DNA of 64,000 nucleotides, taken from positions 771,501 to 835,500 of the forward strand of contig NZ_CP141266.1 of NCBI RefSeq assembly GCF_030540775.2, written 5' to 3'. The notes beneath the pieces are model-generated. The model made no database searches, was not told the DNA's origin, and saw only the letters and a list, made by a program, of their open reading frames with translations. Positions 9,043-18,679 of the stretch are shown here, one piece after another (the first letter of the stretch is position 1; the number at the start of each line of letters is the position of its first letter). Made by a program: the position numbers and the translations under genes. Source of the stretch: Flavivirga abyssicola (lineage in GTDB: Bacteria > Bacteroidota > Bacteroidia > Flavobacteriales > Flavobacteriaceae).

Positions 9043-10137
9043 CTAATTCTTAACATCCAATGCATCCCTAAGTGCATTGCCAATCAACATAAACGCCATT
9101 ACCAAACTCATAATACAAAGTCCCGGTATAATAGCTAAATACGGTTTTCCTAGTATAATATAATTATAGTGATCTTTAATCATGGCGCCCCAACTTGACA
9201 TGGGCGGTTGCGCTCCAATACCTAAAAAACTAAGACCGCTTTCTATTAAAATAGCTCCTGCAAAATTAGCTGCCGAAATCACAATAACTGGTGCCATTAT
9301 ATTGGGCAAAATATGCTTGGTAATAATTCTAAAATCGTTAAACCCTAAAGCTCTTGCTGCCGTTACATATTGCATTTCTTTGGCACTAATTATTTGACCA
9401 CGCACTACTCTAGCCACTTCAACCCACATAGTAAGTCCTACAGCAATAAACACTTGCCAAAAGCCTTTGCCTAAAGCCAGTGTTATAGCAATAACCAGCA
9501 ATAAGGTTGGAATGGACCAAGTAACATTAATAATCCACATAATAACAGCATCAACTTTTCCTCCAAAATAGCCTGCAACACTGCCCATAAAAACTCCAAT
9601 TAGTAACGAAATAAAAACGGCCACAAATCCTATAAAAAAAGAAATTCTGGCGCCAACCAATACACGACTTAACAAATCCCTGCCATATTTATCTGTACCA
9701 AAAGGAAAGGCTTTTTCTTTTATGTAATGATCTGTTTTACCATTTGGAAATAGACTTAATGGGATTGTTTTTTCAACACCTTCTAAACCATCTGCTGCAT
9801 ATTCTTTATACATTAACAGATTTTCTTTTATCGAATATTTTGAAATAGGAACTTCGGTATCGGTATTTTTCTTTCCGAAAAATACTTTACTCAACCAACT
9901 TTGATGATTTTCTAATTGCGATGGAATGGTTAGGATTTCAATTTTAAAACCTGGCTTCTTAGAATGAATTGACAAATGCATTTGGTTTGCATACTGCGAA
10001 TCATCTGGCGCAAAAACATAAGCAAATACAGACACTAAGCCTACGAATACGATAAAGTAAAAACTAAAAACGCCCCAAAAGTTCTTTTTAAACTTTTGGA
10101 GCGCTAACTGTTTTAATGAGCTTGATTTATGACTCAT
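9043..10137 (-). CDS. ABC transporter permease, OppC/DppC type
   Basis: Inner-membrane permease subunit of a peptide/nickel-type ABC importer. A first membrane segment near residues 22-42 is followed by a long periplasmic region (about residues 45-155), and then a binding-protein-dependent transport domain with five predicted segments. The EAA-type loop is visible as RALGFNDFRIITKHILPNIMAP (about residues 262-283). At 364 residues it is longer than typical OppC because of the periplasmic part, as I would expect in Flavobacteria. No partner OppB, ATPase or binding protein adjoins it, so the complete transporter must be encoded elsewhere. Confidence 0.88.
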   Translation of the reverse strand: MSHKSSSLKQLALQKFKKNFWGVFSFYFIVFVGLVSVFAYVFAPDDSQYANQMHLSIHSKKPGFKIEILTIPSQLENHQSWLSKVFFGKKNTDTEVPISKYSIKENLLMYKEYAADGLEGVEKTIPLSLFPNGKTDHYIKEKAFPFGTDKYGRDLLSRVLVGARISFFIGFVAVFISLLIGVFMGSVAGYFGGKVDAVIMWIINVTWSIPTLLLVIAITLALGKGFWQVFIAVGLTMWVEVARVVRGQIISAKEMQYVTAARALGFNDFRIITKHILPNIMAPVIVISAANFAGAILIESGLSFLGIGAQPPMSSWGAMIKDHYNYIILGKPYLAIIPGLCIMSLVMAFMLIGNALRDALDVKN

Positions 10138-10145
10138 AAATAAAC

Positions 10146-12299
10146 TTATTTTCTTACTACTGTAGATGCTACTTTTTTAATAGGGTAAGACATTTTTAAA
10201 TCCTCTAATACATTAAGTGCTTCTTCAATATAAACATCTTGACTTAAACTCTGGTGCCAACGCTCGCGCTTCTCTTTTAAGTCTGTAGTATCTTTTTGAA
10301 AAAGAGACATCTCATAGCTGTGCGATTTAAACGTTAAATTTGTCTGATATTCAGAAATCGCTTTAAACTTTTCAGATTCTTCTTCATTTAAATCCAACTT
10401 AGCCTTATACTTTTTATAATTCAAAGAATAAACAGTTTCATCTATTTTATTTTTTACCCATTTAGCATTTTCTTCAATAAGCTTCAACTGTTCATTATTT
10501 ACCATACGTTCTTTACTCCTTTTTACGGTTTCATTATAATCAAAATAGTATTCCCAAGGTGTATAATCTGCAGCATCAATTTCATCCCATGGCAATGGGT
10601 TTTCCTTATCTTTTTCACCAACATCAATAAAACTAAAACGTCCAGGCACTCTCACGTCACTTTTAACACCTTCAAGCTGAACTGATCCTCCATTAATCCT
10701 ATAATACTTTTGGGTTGTTAAAGCTAGAGCTCCTAAATCCCCACTGGTATTACTCCTTAACATCTTATTTAAATTAATAACATTTTGAACAGTTCCTTTA
10801 CCATACGTTTGCTTACTACCAATAATAATAGCGCGTTTATAGTCCTGCATTGCAGCCGCCATAATTTCGGAAGCAGACGCTGATATTTCATTAACTAAAA
10901 CAACCAAAGGTCCATCCCAAGAAATTGATTTATCCATATCTTTTAAGACTTCCTTAGCCTCACCTGTAGAACGTACTTGTACTATTGGCCCTTCTTTTAT
11001 AAACAAACCAGCCATATCTACAACTGCTGGCAGTGAACCACCTCCATTGTTACGCAAATCTAAAACTAAGCCTTCCATCCCTTCAGATTTTAAACGCTCA
11101 ATTTCATTTTTTACATCCATAGCTGCATTTATATTTTCATAGTCTTTAAAATCCACATAAAAAGCTGGTAAATTTATAACTCCAAATTTTTTGTCGCCTT
11201 TGTTTACTATTGAAGATTTGGCATAAGTTTCAACCAACTCCACAACATCTCTTACTATATCAATATCTTTAACAGTTCCATCTACTTTTTTAATAGTCAA
11301 TGTTACTTTAGTACCCTTAGGCCCTTTAATATATTTAATAGCATCGTTTATTCGCATACCAACTATATTTACAGGAAACTCTTCATCTTCTTGCTTTACT
11401 TTCAAAATAACATCTTCAACCTCTAGTTTTTTACTTCTCCAGGCCGGACCTCCAGAAATAAGTTCTACTATTTTTATATAGTCCATTCTTTTTTGCAACC
11501 TAGCTCCTATACCTTCTAATTTACCAGACATACGTTGATCAAAATCTTCTTTACCTCTAGGCGCTAAATAATATGTATGCGGATCAAACTCTTCAACAAT
11601 AGTATTGACATAAATAGCGAACCAATCTTCACGTTGTAAATCGTCAATATTATCATTAAAATAAATATCAATAGATTTTAATGTGGCATCACGAGATTCT
11701 TTTTCAATTTGGGCATCTGTCTTCATTACATAAGACGGATCTTTTTCTTTTGCCTGTTTTTCTTGTTCTATTAAATCATCATAATTAGAAAGTGTTGAGA
11801 ATTTAAGTTGTTTTCTCCAACGCTCTTTCATTTCTTTTCTACTGTTTACAAACTTACTATTCTCGTAATTTGTATCGAATTCTTCATCAATATTATAATC
11901 AAAAGGTTCAGATAAAACTTCTTTATAAATTCCTTTTGATTCTTCTATACGCTCTAACATACGCTTATTTACAACATTGAAAAATGTAATTTCTGTAGCC
12001 TTGAGCTGGTTATCTAGAAAATACTTATATTTTTCAAATTCCTTATAATCAGACTCATGAAAATAACGCTTCACCGGGTCTAGTATTTCAATATAATCTG
12101 TAAACAACTCCGCTGAAAAATTGTCATTCATCGCAATAGGGTCAAAATGGCCCTGCTCTAAAACAAATGTTATGATTTGTATTAGTAGCTTATCTTTATC
12201 TGGATTACTGAATTTTTTAGTAGTAAAACTGCAAGATCCAAATGCAAACAGCAATAAGAGAGACAAAATTTTATAATTCCTTTTCATAATTTTTTTCAT
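10146..12299 (-). CDS. Carboxy-terminal processing protease (Prc/Tsp family, S41A)
   Basis: Periplasmic serine protease that trims or degrades envelope proteins from their C-termini. A lipoprotein signal is suggested by LLLLFAFGSC near the N-terminus. The N-terminal tail-specific protease domain (DPVKRYF and surrounding region) is followed by a PDZ domain (about residues 250-345), then the S41 core with LDLRNNGGGSLPA, the catalytic serine in ISASASEIMAAA (about residue 473) and the lysine in QTYGKGTVQ (about residue 500). A C-terminal helical extension completes the 717 residues, the size of E. coli Prc. A second in-frame ATG four codons downstream is an alternative start. It lies 8 bp upstream of the OppC-type gene. 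Confidence 0.94.
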   Translation of the reverse strand: MKKIMKRNYKILSLLLLFAFGSCSFTTKKFSNPDKDKLLIQIITFVLEQGHFDPIAMNDNFSAELFTDYIEILDPVKRYFHESDYKEFEKYKYFLDNQLKATEITFFNVVNKRMLERIEESKGIYKEVLSEPFDYNIDEEFDTNYENSKFVNSRKEMKERWRKQLKFSTLSNYDDLIEQEKQAKEKDPSYVMKTDAQIEKESRDATLKSIDIYFNDNIDDLQREDWFAIYVNTIVEEFDPHTYYLAPRGKEDFDQRMSGKLEGIGARLQKRMDYIKIVELISGGPAWRSKKLEVEDVILKVKQEDEEFPVNIVGMRINDAIKYIKGPKGTKVTLTIKKVDGTVKDIDIVRDVVELVETYAKSSIVNKGDKKFGVINLPAFYVDFKDYENINAAMDVKNEIERLKSEGMEGLVLDLRNNGGGSLPAVVDMAGLFIKEGPIVQVRSTGEAKEVLKDMDKSISWDGPLVVLVNEISASASEIMAAAMQDYKRAIIIGSKQTYGKGTVQNVINLNKMLRSNTSGDLGALALTTQKYYRINGGSVQLEGVKSDVRVPGRFSFIDVGEKDKENPLPWDEIDAADYTPWEYYFDYNETVKRSKERMVNNEQLKLIEENAKWVKNKIDETVYSLNYKKYKAKLDLNEEESEKFKAISEYQTNLTFKSHSYEMSLFQKDTTDLKEKRERWHQSLSQDVYIEEALNVLEDLKMSYPIKKVASTVVRK

Positions 12300-12461
12300 C
12301 CATTAATATTTAATTACCCAATAGAGTAATATGTATATTTCACTAAAATAAAGAAAAAATTATGCCAATGTGGGCAATTGATGCAAATTTTTTGTTAAAC
12401 CAAAGAAATTAACAGTTTACTGGCGAAATTGTGTATTTTAGCGATGCCATAGAAGTATTAA

Positions 12462-13238
12462 ATGACAGAAAAACCACTCATATTAGTTACGAACGACGAT
12501 GGCATAAGCGCTCCAGGTATTAGAACATTAATTTCGATTATGAATACTATTGGCGAAGTTGTAGTCGTTGCTCCGGATAGTCCACAAAGCGGCATGGGAC
12601 ATGCTATCACATTAGACTCAACACTTTATGCCGAACGTGTTTACATGGATGACGGCCCACAAATTGAATACAGCTGTTCTGGAACACCTGCTGATTGTGT
12701 AAAATTAGCTATTAGAGAGTTATTAGATCGAAAACCAGACCTCTGTGTTTCTGGTATTAATCACGGCTCGAATTCATCTATAAATGTTATTTATTCCGGC
12801 ACTATGAGTGCAGCTATTGAAGCTGGTATTGAAGGAATTCCTGCTATTGGTTTTTCTTTACTTGATTATACATGGAATGCTCATTTTGAGGCATCAAAAT
12901 CATATGTAAAAACGATTACTGAACAACTTTTAAATAATGGTTTACCTAACGATATTGTGCTTAATGTTAACATCCCTAATATTTTAAAAGAAGACATAAA
13001 AGGTATTAAAATATGCAGACAGGCTAAAGCAAATTGGGTTGAAGAATTTGATAAACGTAAAACCCCACAAGGGAAAGATTATTATTGGCTTTCGGGAAAA
13101 TTTGTTAATTTAGATGGTGGCGAGGATACCGACGAATGGGCACTAGAGCAAGGGTACGTTTCTGTTGTTCCTATTCAATTTGATTTAACAGCACATCAAT
13201 TCATTAAAACTTTAAAGACTTGGAATTTAAATGATTAA
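12462..13238 (+). CDS. surE: 5'/3'-nucleotidase SurE
   Basis: Metal-dependent nucleoside monophosphate phosphatase linked to stress survival. The N-terminal motif LVTNDDGISAPGI with adjacent aspartates (residues 8-20), SGTPADCVKLA (about residues 76-86) and the SGINHGSN loop (about residues 98-105) are diagnostic metal/active-site segments. The 258-residue length is typical. It is divergent from the Prc-type gene and overlaps the next gene by 8 bp. Confidence 0.96.
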   Translation: MTEKPLILVTNDDGISAPGIRTLISIMNTIGEVVVVAPDSPQSGMGHAITLDSTLYAERVYMDDGPQIEYSCSGTPADCVKLAIRELLDRKPDLCVSGINHGSNSSINVIYSGTMSAAIEAGIEGIPAIGFSLLDYTWNAHFEASKSYVKTITEQLLNNGLPNDIVLNVNIPNILKEDIKGIKICRQAKANWVEEFDKRKTPQGKDYYWLSGKFVNLDGGEDTDEWALEQGYVSVVPIQFDLTAHQFIKTLKTWNLND

Positions 13239-13515
13239 AAAAGATATTTTTATAGGAATATTTGTTGGCCTCATAGCAAATACTATTGGCTTATTTTTTT
13301 CAGCAACTTTTTTAGGACGGGGAGATGACTTTATGACAGTTATTAAAGCTGCAGCATCTGAAGGTTTTTTAGGTAAATTAATAAGTTTAGGCGCTATTTT
13401 AAATTTAATAGCTTTCTTTATTTTTATAAGAAAAAAACAAGATTATAGAGCAAGGGGAGTTTTATTGATTACTGTTTTTATTGCTGTTTTCACATTCGTT
13501 TTCAAACTTTTTTAA
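13231..13515 (+). CDS. Small membrane protein between surE and lpxB
   Basis: A 94-residue protein of unknown function with three hydrophobic segments (about residues 5-25, 49-66 and 74-92). It overlaps surE by 8 bp and precedes lpxB by 46 bp, so co-transcription with both is likely. I do not recognise the family. Overlap, coding-like composition and predicted topology support it as a real gene. Confidence 0.75.
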   Translation: MIKKDIFIGIFVGLIANTIGLFFSATFLGRGDDFMTVIKAAASEGFLGKLISLGAILNLIAFFIFIRKKQDYRARGVLLITVFIAVFTFVFKLF

Positions 13516-13561
13516 ATAGTGAAGTTACATCTGAGTATTTTTACAAATCAATTTTAGACAG

Positions 13562-14674
13562 ATGAAATATTACATTCTAGCCGGAGAAGCATCAGGAGAT
13601 TTACATGGCTCTAACTTGATGAAAGCATTACTAAAAAAAGATGTTCATGCAGACATTAGATTTTGGGGAGGCGATCTTATGCAAGCTGTGGGTGGTACTT
13701 TGGTAAAGCACTACAAAGAACGTGCGTTTATGGGGTTCTCTGAAGTTATTATGAATCTATCTAAAATTTTCAAACTCATTTCATTTTGTAAAAGCGACAT
13801 AAAGACTTTCAATCCAGATGTTATTGTTTTTATTGACAATTCGGGATTTAATTTACGCATAGCAAAATGGGCAAAACTCCAAAATTTTAAAACTAATTAT
13901 TATATTTCTCCTCAGGTTTGGGCTTCAAGAGCTGGTAGAGTAAAAGCTATAAAACGCGATATTGATGCTATGTACGTTATCCTACCCTTTGTAAAACCTT
14001 TTTACAAAAAGTATGGCTATGATGTAACGTTTGTTGGGCACCCATTAATTGATGCTATTACTAATCGCGAACAAATTGATGAATTTGAATTTCGAGACTC
14101 TTATAATTTAGGCAATAAACCTATTATTGCACTCTTACCGGGAAGTAGAAAACAAGAAATAACGAAAATGCTTTCGGTGATGTTAAGCCTAGTCGATGAT
14201 TTTCCAGATTATCAGTTTGTAATTGCCGGTGCTCCCAGTCAAGATTATAGTTTTTATGAAACTTTTATAAAATCTTACGACGTAAAGTTTATCTCCAATA
14301 AAACTTATGATTTACTAAGTGTCTCTAATGCTGCTTTAGTAACATCCGGGACAGCTACATTAGAAACTGCTCTTTTTAAAGTACCTCAGGTCGTATGTTA
14401 TAAAGGAAGCGCTCTTTCTTATCAAATTGCAAAGCGAATCATTACTTTGAAATTTATTTCGTTAGTTAATTTGGTTATGGATAAGGAAGTGGTTACTGAA
14501 CTTATCCAAAATAATTTCAACAAAAAAAGATTGAAATTAGAGCTTGACAAAATTTTAAATCCTGATGTACGCCACACCATATTTCTAGAATATTATGAGC
14601 TGGAAAAAGCTTTAGGCGGAAAAGGTGCCAGTGAAAAAACGGCTCAGTTGATTTATGATGCACTAAGGGCATAA
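13562..14674 (+). CDS. lpxB: Lipid-A-disaccharide synthase
   Basis: GT19 glycosyltransferase that condenses UDP-2,3-diacylglucosamine with lipid X to make the lipid A disaccharide at the inner membrane. The N-terminal AGEASGDLHGSNL (residues 7-19), the YISPQVWASRAGR segment (about residues 117-129), FVGHPLIDA, the LLPGSRKQEI loop (about residues 195-204) and TSGTATLETAL (about residues 260-270) are the family landmarks. The length of 370 residues is normal. It shows the cell has a lipid A based outer membrane. Confidence 0.96.
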   Translation: MKYYILAGEASGDLHGSNLMKALLKKDVHADIRFWGGDLMQAVGGTLVKHYKERAFMGFSEVIMNLSKIFKLISFCKSDIKTFNPDVIVFIDNSGFNLRIAKWAKLQNFKTNYYISPQVWASRAGRVKAIKRDIDAMYVILPFVKPFYKKYGYDVTFVGHPLIDAITNREQIDEFEFRDSYNLGNKPIIALLPGSRKQEITKMLSVMLSLVDDFPDYQFVIAGAPSQDYSFYETFIKSYDVKFISNKTYDLLSVSNAALVTSGTATLETALFKVPQVVCYKGSALSYQIAKRIITLKFISLVNLVMDKEVVTELIQNNFNKKRLKLELDKILNPDVRHTIFLEYYELEKALGGKGASEKTAQLIYDALRA

Positions 14675-14884
14675 GACTGCTTTACTATTAGAATCAATAG
14701 CAGCAAATGCGAATCGTTGATGTTTTGCACTTTATTAACAAAACGAACTGGCTAGTTCCTTATAAATCAATTGGAAGCAAGCACAAACCAATGTTAGTAG
14801 GATGTACTACGGAAAATAAAAAGTGTTTATATCTTATTTTATTATAAATTTACAATTAGTAACCCAAACCTACTTCAATTTATA

Positions 14885-15430
14885 ATGAAAAAAACAATCT
14901 TGATTCTTTTAATGATTATAGGCTTTACTAGCTGTAAATCTTCAAAACGGGCTAGAAATAAAAAAGAAGCTTCAACAACGGTCATAAGTAAAAAGAACAG
15001 AAAAGAAGCAGTTGCCTACAAAGCCAAAGACAAGAAAAAGCTATCCAAAGCTGATCATATTATAGACTACGCAAAGCAATTTGAAGGTGTTCGCTACAAA
15101 TGGGGAGGCACTACGAAATCCGGAATGGATTGTTCTGGATTGGTTTTTAAGTCGTTCGAATCACATGACATCATATTACCTAGAATATCTAGAGATATGG
15201 CGAAAAAAGGCAATAAAATTCCACTTAGAAAAGCGCAGGAAGGTGATTTACTTTTCTTTAAAACCAGTAAAAACAGAAGACACCGTATTAATCATGTTGG
15301 CCTAATTATAAAGTCTAAAGCTGGAGACATCTCTTTTATACATGCCACTTCCACTAAAGGGGTTATTGTTTCTAAACTTTCAGAAAGCTATTGGAAATCA
15401 ACCTTTGTGGAAGTACGTAAAATATTGTAA
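14885..15430 (+). CDS. NlpC/P60 family lipoprotein endopeptidase (C40)
   Basis: Probable peptidoglycan endopeptidase anchored by lipid. The signal peptide ends in a lipobox FTSC with Cys17. A basic linker (about residues 19-58) leads to the NlpC/P60 domain. The catalytic Cys is in MDCSGLV (about residue 83), and histidines are in RINHVGLI and FIHATS. The 181-residue length fits single-domain Spr-like enzymes. It is followed 23 bp later by comEC. Confidence 0.9.
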   Translation: MKKTILILLMIIGFTSCKSSKRARNKKEASTTVISKKNRKEAVAYKAKDKKKLSKADHIIDYAKQFEGVRYKWGGTTKSGMDCSGLVFKSFESHDIILPRISRDMAKKGNKIPLRKAQEGDLLFFKTSKNRRHRINHVGLIIKSKAGDISFIHATSTKGVIVSKLSESYWKSTFVEVRKIL

Positions 15431-15453
15431 GATATTTCATATATTGCAAATAC

Positions 15454-17493
15454 GTGCAATTACTGAATTTTACAATAATTAAGTTAACGATTTGCCTAGT
15501 TATAGGCATTGCTATTGGTTACTTTTTTAGCATTCCCTTACATTTTTCTTTATACCTAACAGCTTCGTTTTTTGCTATCTTATCCGTCTTTTACTTTACC
15601 GTAAAAAAGAAAATAGACCAGACCAATTGGTTTGGGTTACTTTCTTTTTTAACGATGGTTAGTATAGGTATATTAACTGTAAATTTTCATAATGAAAAAA
15701 ACTTTTCTGATCATTATGCAAATCAAATTTCAATAGAAAATGATACGATTAAAACGATTACATTTAGAATTAGAGATGTTTTAAAATCTGATAATTTCTA
15801 TGATAAATATGTTATTGATCTTATAGAAATTGACGGAAACAAGGTAAGCGGTAGATCCCTTATAAATATTCAAAAAGATGCATCACAAACTGCTTTAAAA
15901 GTTGATGATATATTTATAAGCAAAATAGTCTTTAAGAGTTTAAATAAACCATTAAACCCTCATCAATTTAATTATAAAAACTATTTAAAGAATAAATACA
16001 TTTACCATCAAATATTTAGCTCTTATCCATCACTTTTACAGGTAAGTTCTAAAACACATACGCTATTTGGTTTTGCTAACAATATTCGCGAACACATCAA
16101 TTCAAAATTAAAATCTCATCATTTTAAACCAGACGAACTTGCCATAATTAATGCTTTATTATTGGGACAACGGCAAACCATTAGTAAAACGGTTTATTCT
16201 AATTATACAAACGCAGGCGCCATACATATTTTGGCTGTATCCGGGTTGCATGTTGGTATTATTTTAATTATTCTAGGCCTGGTACTCAAACCTATCGAAA
16301 GCTTTAAACATGGAAAACTTGTAAAAACAATTTTACTGGTAGTGCTTTTGTGGTGCTTTGCCTTTATTGCTGGTTTGTCGGCATCTGTAACCAGAGCGAT
16401 CACTATGTTTAGCATTATAGCAATAGCTTCAAACCTAAAAAGACCTACCAACATATACAACACCTTAGCTATTTCTATATTTATACTTTTGCTTTTTAAA
16501 CCCATGTTTTTATTTGATGTTGGTTTCCAGTTAAGTTATTTGGCTGTTTTTGCTATTGTTACTGTTGACCCACTCATTTATAAACGGTGGAAACCAAAAT
16601 ATAAAATATTAGATTTTTACTGGCATACATTCACTGTTACACTTTCTGCTCAATTGGGAGTAATCCCGATAAGCCTATACTATTTTCATCAATTTCCGGG
16701 TTTGTTTTTTATATCCAACTTAGTAATCATCCCTTTTTTAGGATTTATTTTAGGTTTGGGAATACTTATTATTCTATTAGCTATTTTGGGTGTACTTCCA
16801 GAAATTTTAGCAAATACATACAGTCAAATGATAAGTATAATGAATGATTTTATTGCCTGGGTTTCTAGACAAAGTTTCTTTTTACTTAAAGATATTGCTT
16901 TTGATCTTTCGTATGTTATTGCTTCCTACTTAGTTATTATTTCTTTTATAGGACTTCTAAAAAAATGGCGTTATTCTAATTTTAAGTATTTGCTAATTAC
17001 TGTCATAATTTTTCAAAGTGTTGCTATTTACTCAAAATATAATAAGCCTACAAATGAGTTTATCGTTTTTCATAAAAACAGGCATAGTCTTATTGGCAAT
17101 ACCACAGGTAACAACTTTTTAGTCGCTTCTGATTCTGACAGTTTATCGCAAGCAGCCAACAACATCATAAAAAATTATACTGTTGCCAATTATATCAATG
17201 ACATAAAAAAAGACTTCTTGCAGTCTATTTATCTTCTTAAACATAAAAGACTTTTGATTATTGATAGTTTAGGAGTTTACAATATAAAATCATTTGAACC
17301 AGATTATCTATTACTAAGACGATCTCCAAAAATAAATTTGAATAGGTTAATTGATTCCATAAAACCAAAATATATCATTGCGGATGGAAGTAATTACAAA
17401 TCTTACATGAAGAGCTGGGAAACTATTTGTAAGAAAAGAGCAGTTCCTTTTCATCAAACCAGTAAAGAAGGTGCCTTTATTATTCGATATTAA
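15454..17493 (+). CDS. ComEC/Rec2-type DNA uptake membrane protein
   Basis: Polytopic protein for passage of single-stranded DNA across the inner membrane. A DUF4131-like N-terminal part with two membrane segments and an extracytoplasmic domain (about residues 70-195) precedes the competence domain. That domain contains ALLLGQRQTIS and the signature AGAIHILAVSGLHVGII (about residues 251-267), and it carries several more membrane helices. At 679 residues the C-terminal ~170 are short and lack the HxHxDH motif of the metallo-beta-lactamase domain found in many ComEC proteins; this may be the Bacteroidota form. The start is GTG at 15454. Confidence 0.88.
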   Translation: MQLLNFTIIKLTICLVIGIAIGYFFSIPLHFSLYLTASFFAILSVFYFTVKKKIDQTNWFGLLSFLTMVSIGILTVNFHNEKNFSDHYANQISIENDTIKTITFRIRDVLKSDNFYDKYVIDLIEIDGNKVSGRSLINIQKDASQTALKVDDIFISKIVFKSLNKPLNPHQFNYKNYLKNKYIYHQIFSSYPSLLQVSSKTHTLFGFANNIREHINSKLKSHHFKPDELAIINALLLGQRQTISKTVYSNYTNAGAIHILAVSGLHVGIILIILGLVLKPIESFKHGKLVKTILLVVLLWCFAFIAGLSASVTRAITMFSIIAIASNLKRPTNIYNTLAISIFILLLFKPMFLFDVGFQLSYLAVFAIVTVDPLIYKRWKPKYKILDFYWHTFTVTLSAQLGVIPISLYYFHQFPGLFFISNLVIIPFLGFILGLGILIILLAILGVLPEILANTYSQMISIMNDFIAWVSRQSFFLLKDIAFDLSYVIASYLVIISFIGLLKKWRYSNFKYLLITVIIFQSVAIYSKYNKPTNEFIVFHKNRHSLIGNTTGNNFLVASDSDSLSQAANNIIKNYTVANYINDIKKDFLQSIYLLKHKRLLIIDSLGVYNIKSFEPDYLLLRRSPKINLNRLIDSIKPKYIIADGSNYKSYMKSWETICKKRAVPFHQTSKEGAFIIRY

Positions 17494-17564
17494 GTGAATT
17501 GAATTAGGTTTCGATTATAACCTGTTTAAGCGCAACCGAAAGGCGCAACCTAGCATTTAAATGT

Positions 17565-18107
17565 TTATCCCTTAAACTCAGGCTTAAAAGCTTTATAGTA
17601 AACATTAAACTTTTCTTGAGTATCAATTTCTTTGTGCTCGTCTTTACCAAACATTTTTAGATATAATTCTAGTTGAGGTGGTGTTTGATACCCTTTAATC
17701 GGAGCTATTACATCGCCTTTCTCATCTATAAATACAATGGTTGGATAGGCCTGAACCTGAAAATAGCGAGACAATTCATGTACAGAATTTCGTCTATTTG
17801 CATTTGCTGGGTTGTAATTAGGGTTCGAAAATGTTTTCCCTTTATAGTTAATCTTCTCATTCCCTTCTGCATTAAACTTGACTGCATAATAGTTTTTATT
17901 TACATAGTCTACCACGTCTTTATTATGAAAAGTATTTTTATCTAACAGTTTACAAGGACCACACCAATTAGTATAAACATCCATCATAATCTTTTTAGGT
18001 GTTTTCTCTTGAAGTGCTACGGCTTCTTCAAAAGTCACCCAATTAATCTTTTGTGCATTTGTATAAACTGTTATAAAAACAGCTAATAATAACAATATCT
18101 TCTTCAT
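17565..18107 (-). CDS. Secreted thioredoxin-family protein (CGPC)
   Basis: A cleavable signal peptide (about residues 1-18, ending in YTNA) is followed by a thioredoxin fold with the redox motif WCGPC at about residues 48-52 and a cis-proline segment QAYPTIVFID. The 180 residues suggest a periplasmic thiol-disulfide oxidoreductase that keeps proteins reduced or handles misoxidised cysteines. It is next to a second thioredoxin-like gene on the same strand (25 bp apart), so the pair is probably co-transcribed. Confidence 0.88.
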   Translation of the reverse strand: MKKILLLLAVFITVYTNAQKINWVTFEEAVALQEKTPKKIMMDVYTNWCGPCKLLDKNTFHNKDVVDYVNKNYYAVKFNAEGNEKINYKGKTFSNPNYNPANANRRNSVHELSRYFQVQAYPTIVFIDEKGDVIAPIKGYQTPPQLELYLKMFGKDEHKEIDTQEKFNVYYKAFKPEFKG

Positions 18108-18132
18108 AATCTTTTGTGTTTTTTACTCTCAA

Positions 18133-18591
18133 CTACAGCATAGACATAGCTTTACCTATCCATTTTGTTGGCCCGCCTGCTACATATCCTGTACTTCCAA
18201 GACTTCTTAAGTTAATTTGCTTTTCAGAATTAACTTCTGGGTTAACAAACCAAATTGTGGGATAGCCTCTTACCTTGAACATACTTTGTAATTGACGATT
18301 TTGATTTCTAATATTATCATCTTGTGGTGTTCTTTTCGGAAAATCTAATTCAACAAGTACAACATTTTCGTTAGCCCATTTTTTAAATTCTTTTGTTTGA
18401 AAAACTTCTTTTTGCAAACGTATGCACCAGCCACACCAATCTGACCCCGTAAAAAACATTAATAGTGGTTTCTTTTCTTGCATTGCAAATTCTGATGCTT
18501 TACCCATATCTGTATGCCAGGTTAATTCCTGAGCACTAACAAATGCTGTTGTAAAAATGCTTATAAGAAATATATAAATTGTTTTCTTCAT
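18133..18591 (-). CDS. Secreted thioredoxin-family protein (CGWC)
   Basis: The frame could open at 18651, but the ATG at 18591 gives a proper signal peptide (MKKTIYIFLISIFTTAFVSA) and avoids overlap with a terminator at 18627-18654, so I chose it; 152 residues result. The redox motif is DWCGWC at about residues 45-50, with RGYPTIWFVN as the cis-proline loop. The unusual W between G and C in the active site resembles DUF255/Thioredoxin_7-type proteins. It probably works in the periplasm with the downstream CGPC paralogue. Confidence 0.85.
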   Translation of the reverse strand: MKKTIYIFLISIFTTAFVSAQELTWHTDMGKASEFAMQEKKPLLMFFTGSDWCGWCIRLQKEVFQTKEFKKWANENVVLVELDFPKRTPQDDNIRNQNRQLQSMFKVRGYPTIWFVNPEVNSEKQINLRSLGSTGYVAGGPTKWIGKAMSML

Positions 18592-18626
18592 ACCTATATC
18601 TGTTGCAAAACGTATACCGAACTTAC

Positions 18627-18654
18627 AAAAAATGCTCCAAACCTGGAGCATTTT
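18627..18654 (-). terminator. Rho-independent terminator after the POT transporter gene
   Basis: Read on the minus strand, a 10-bp stem AAAATGCTCC / GGAGCATTTT with a 6-nt loop is followed by further Ts. It lies 26 bp after the stop of the POT transporter gene and just before the thioredoxin-like gene. Confidence 0.8.
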
Positions 18655-18679
18655 GAAATTATTTTGACTATTTTTTCGA

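Noticed and set aside
14706-14846. Small 46-residue ORF between lpxB and the NlpC/P60 gene
   Set aside because: No start-site support, no recognisable sequence and normal intergenic composition; likely chance.
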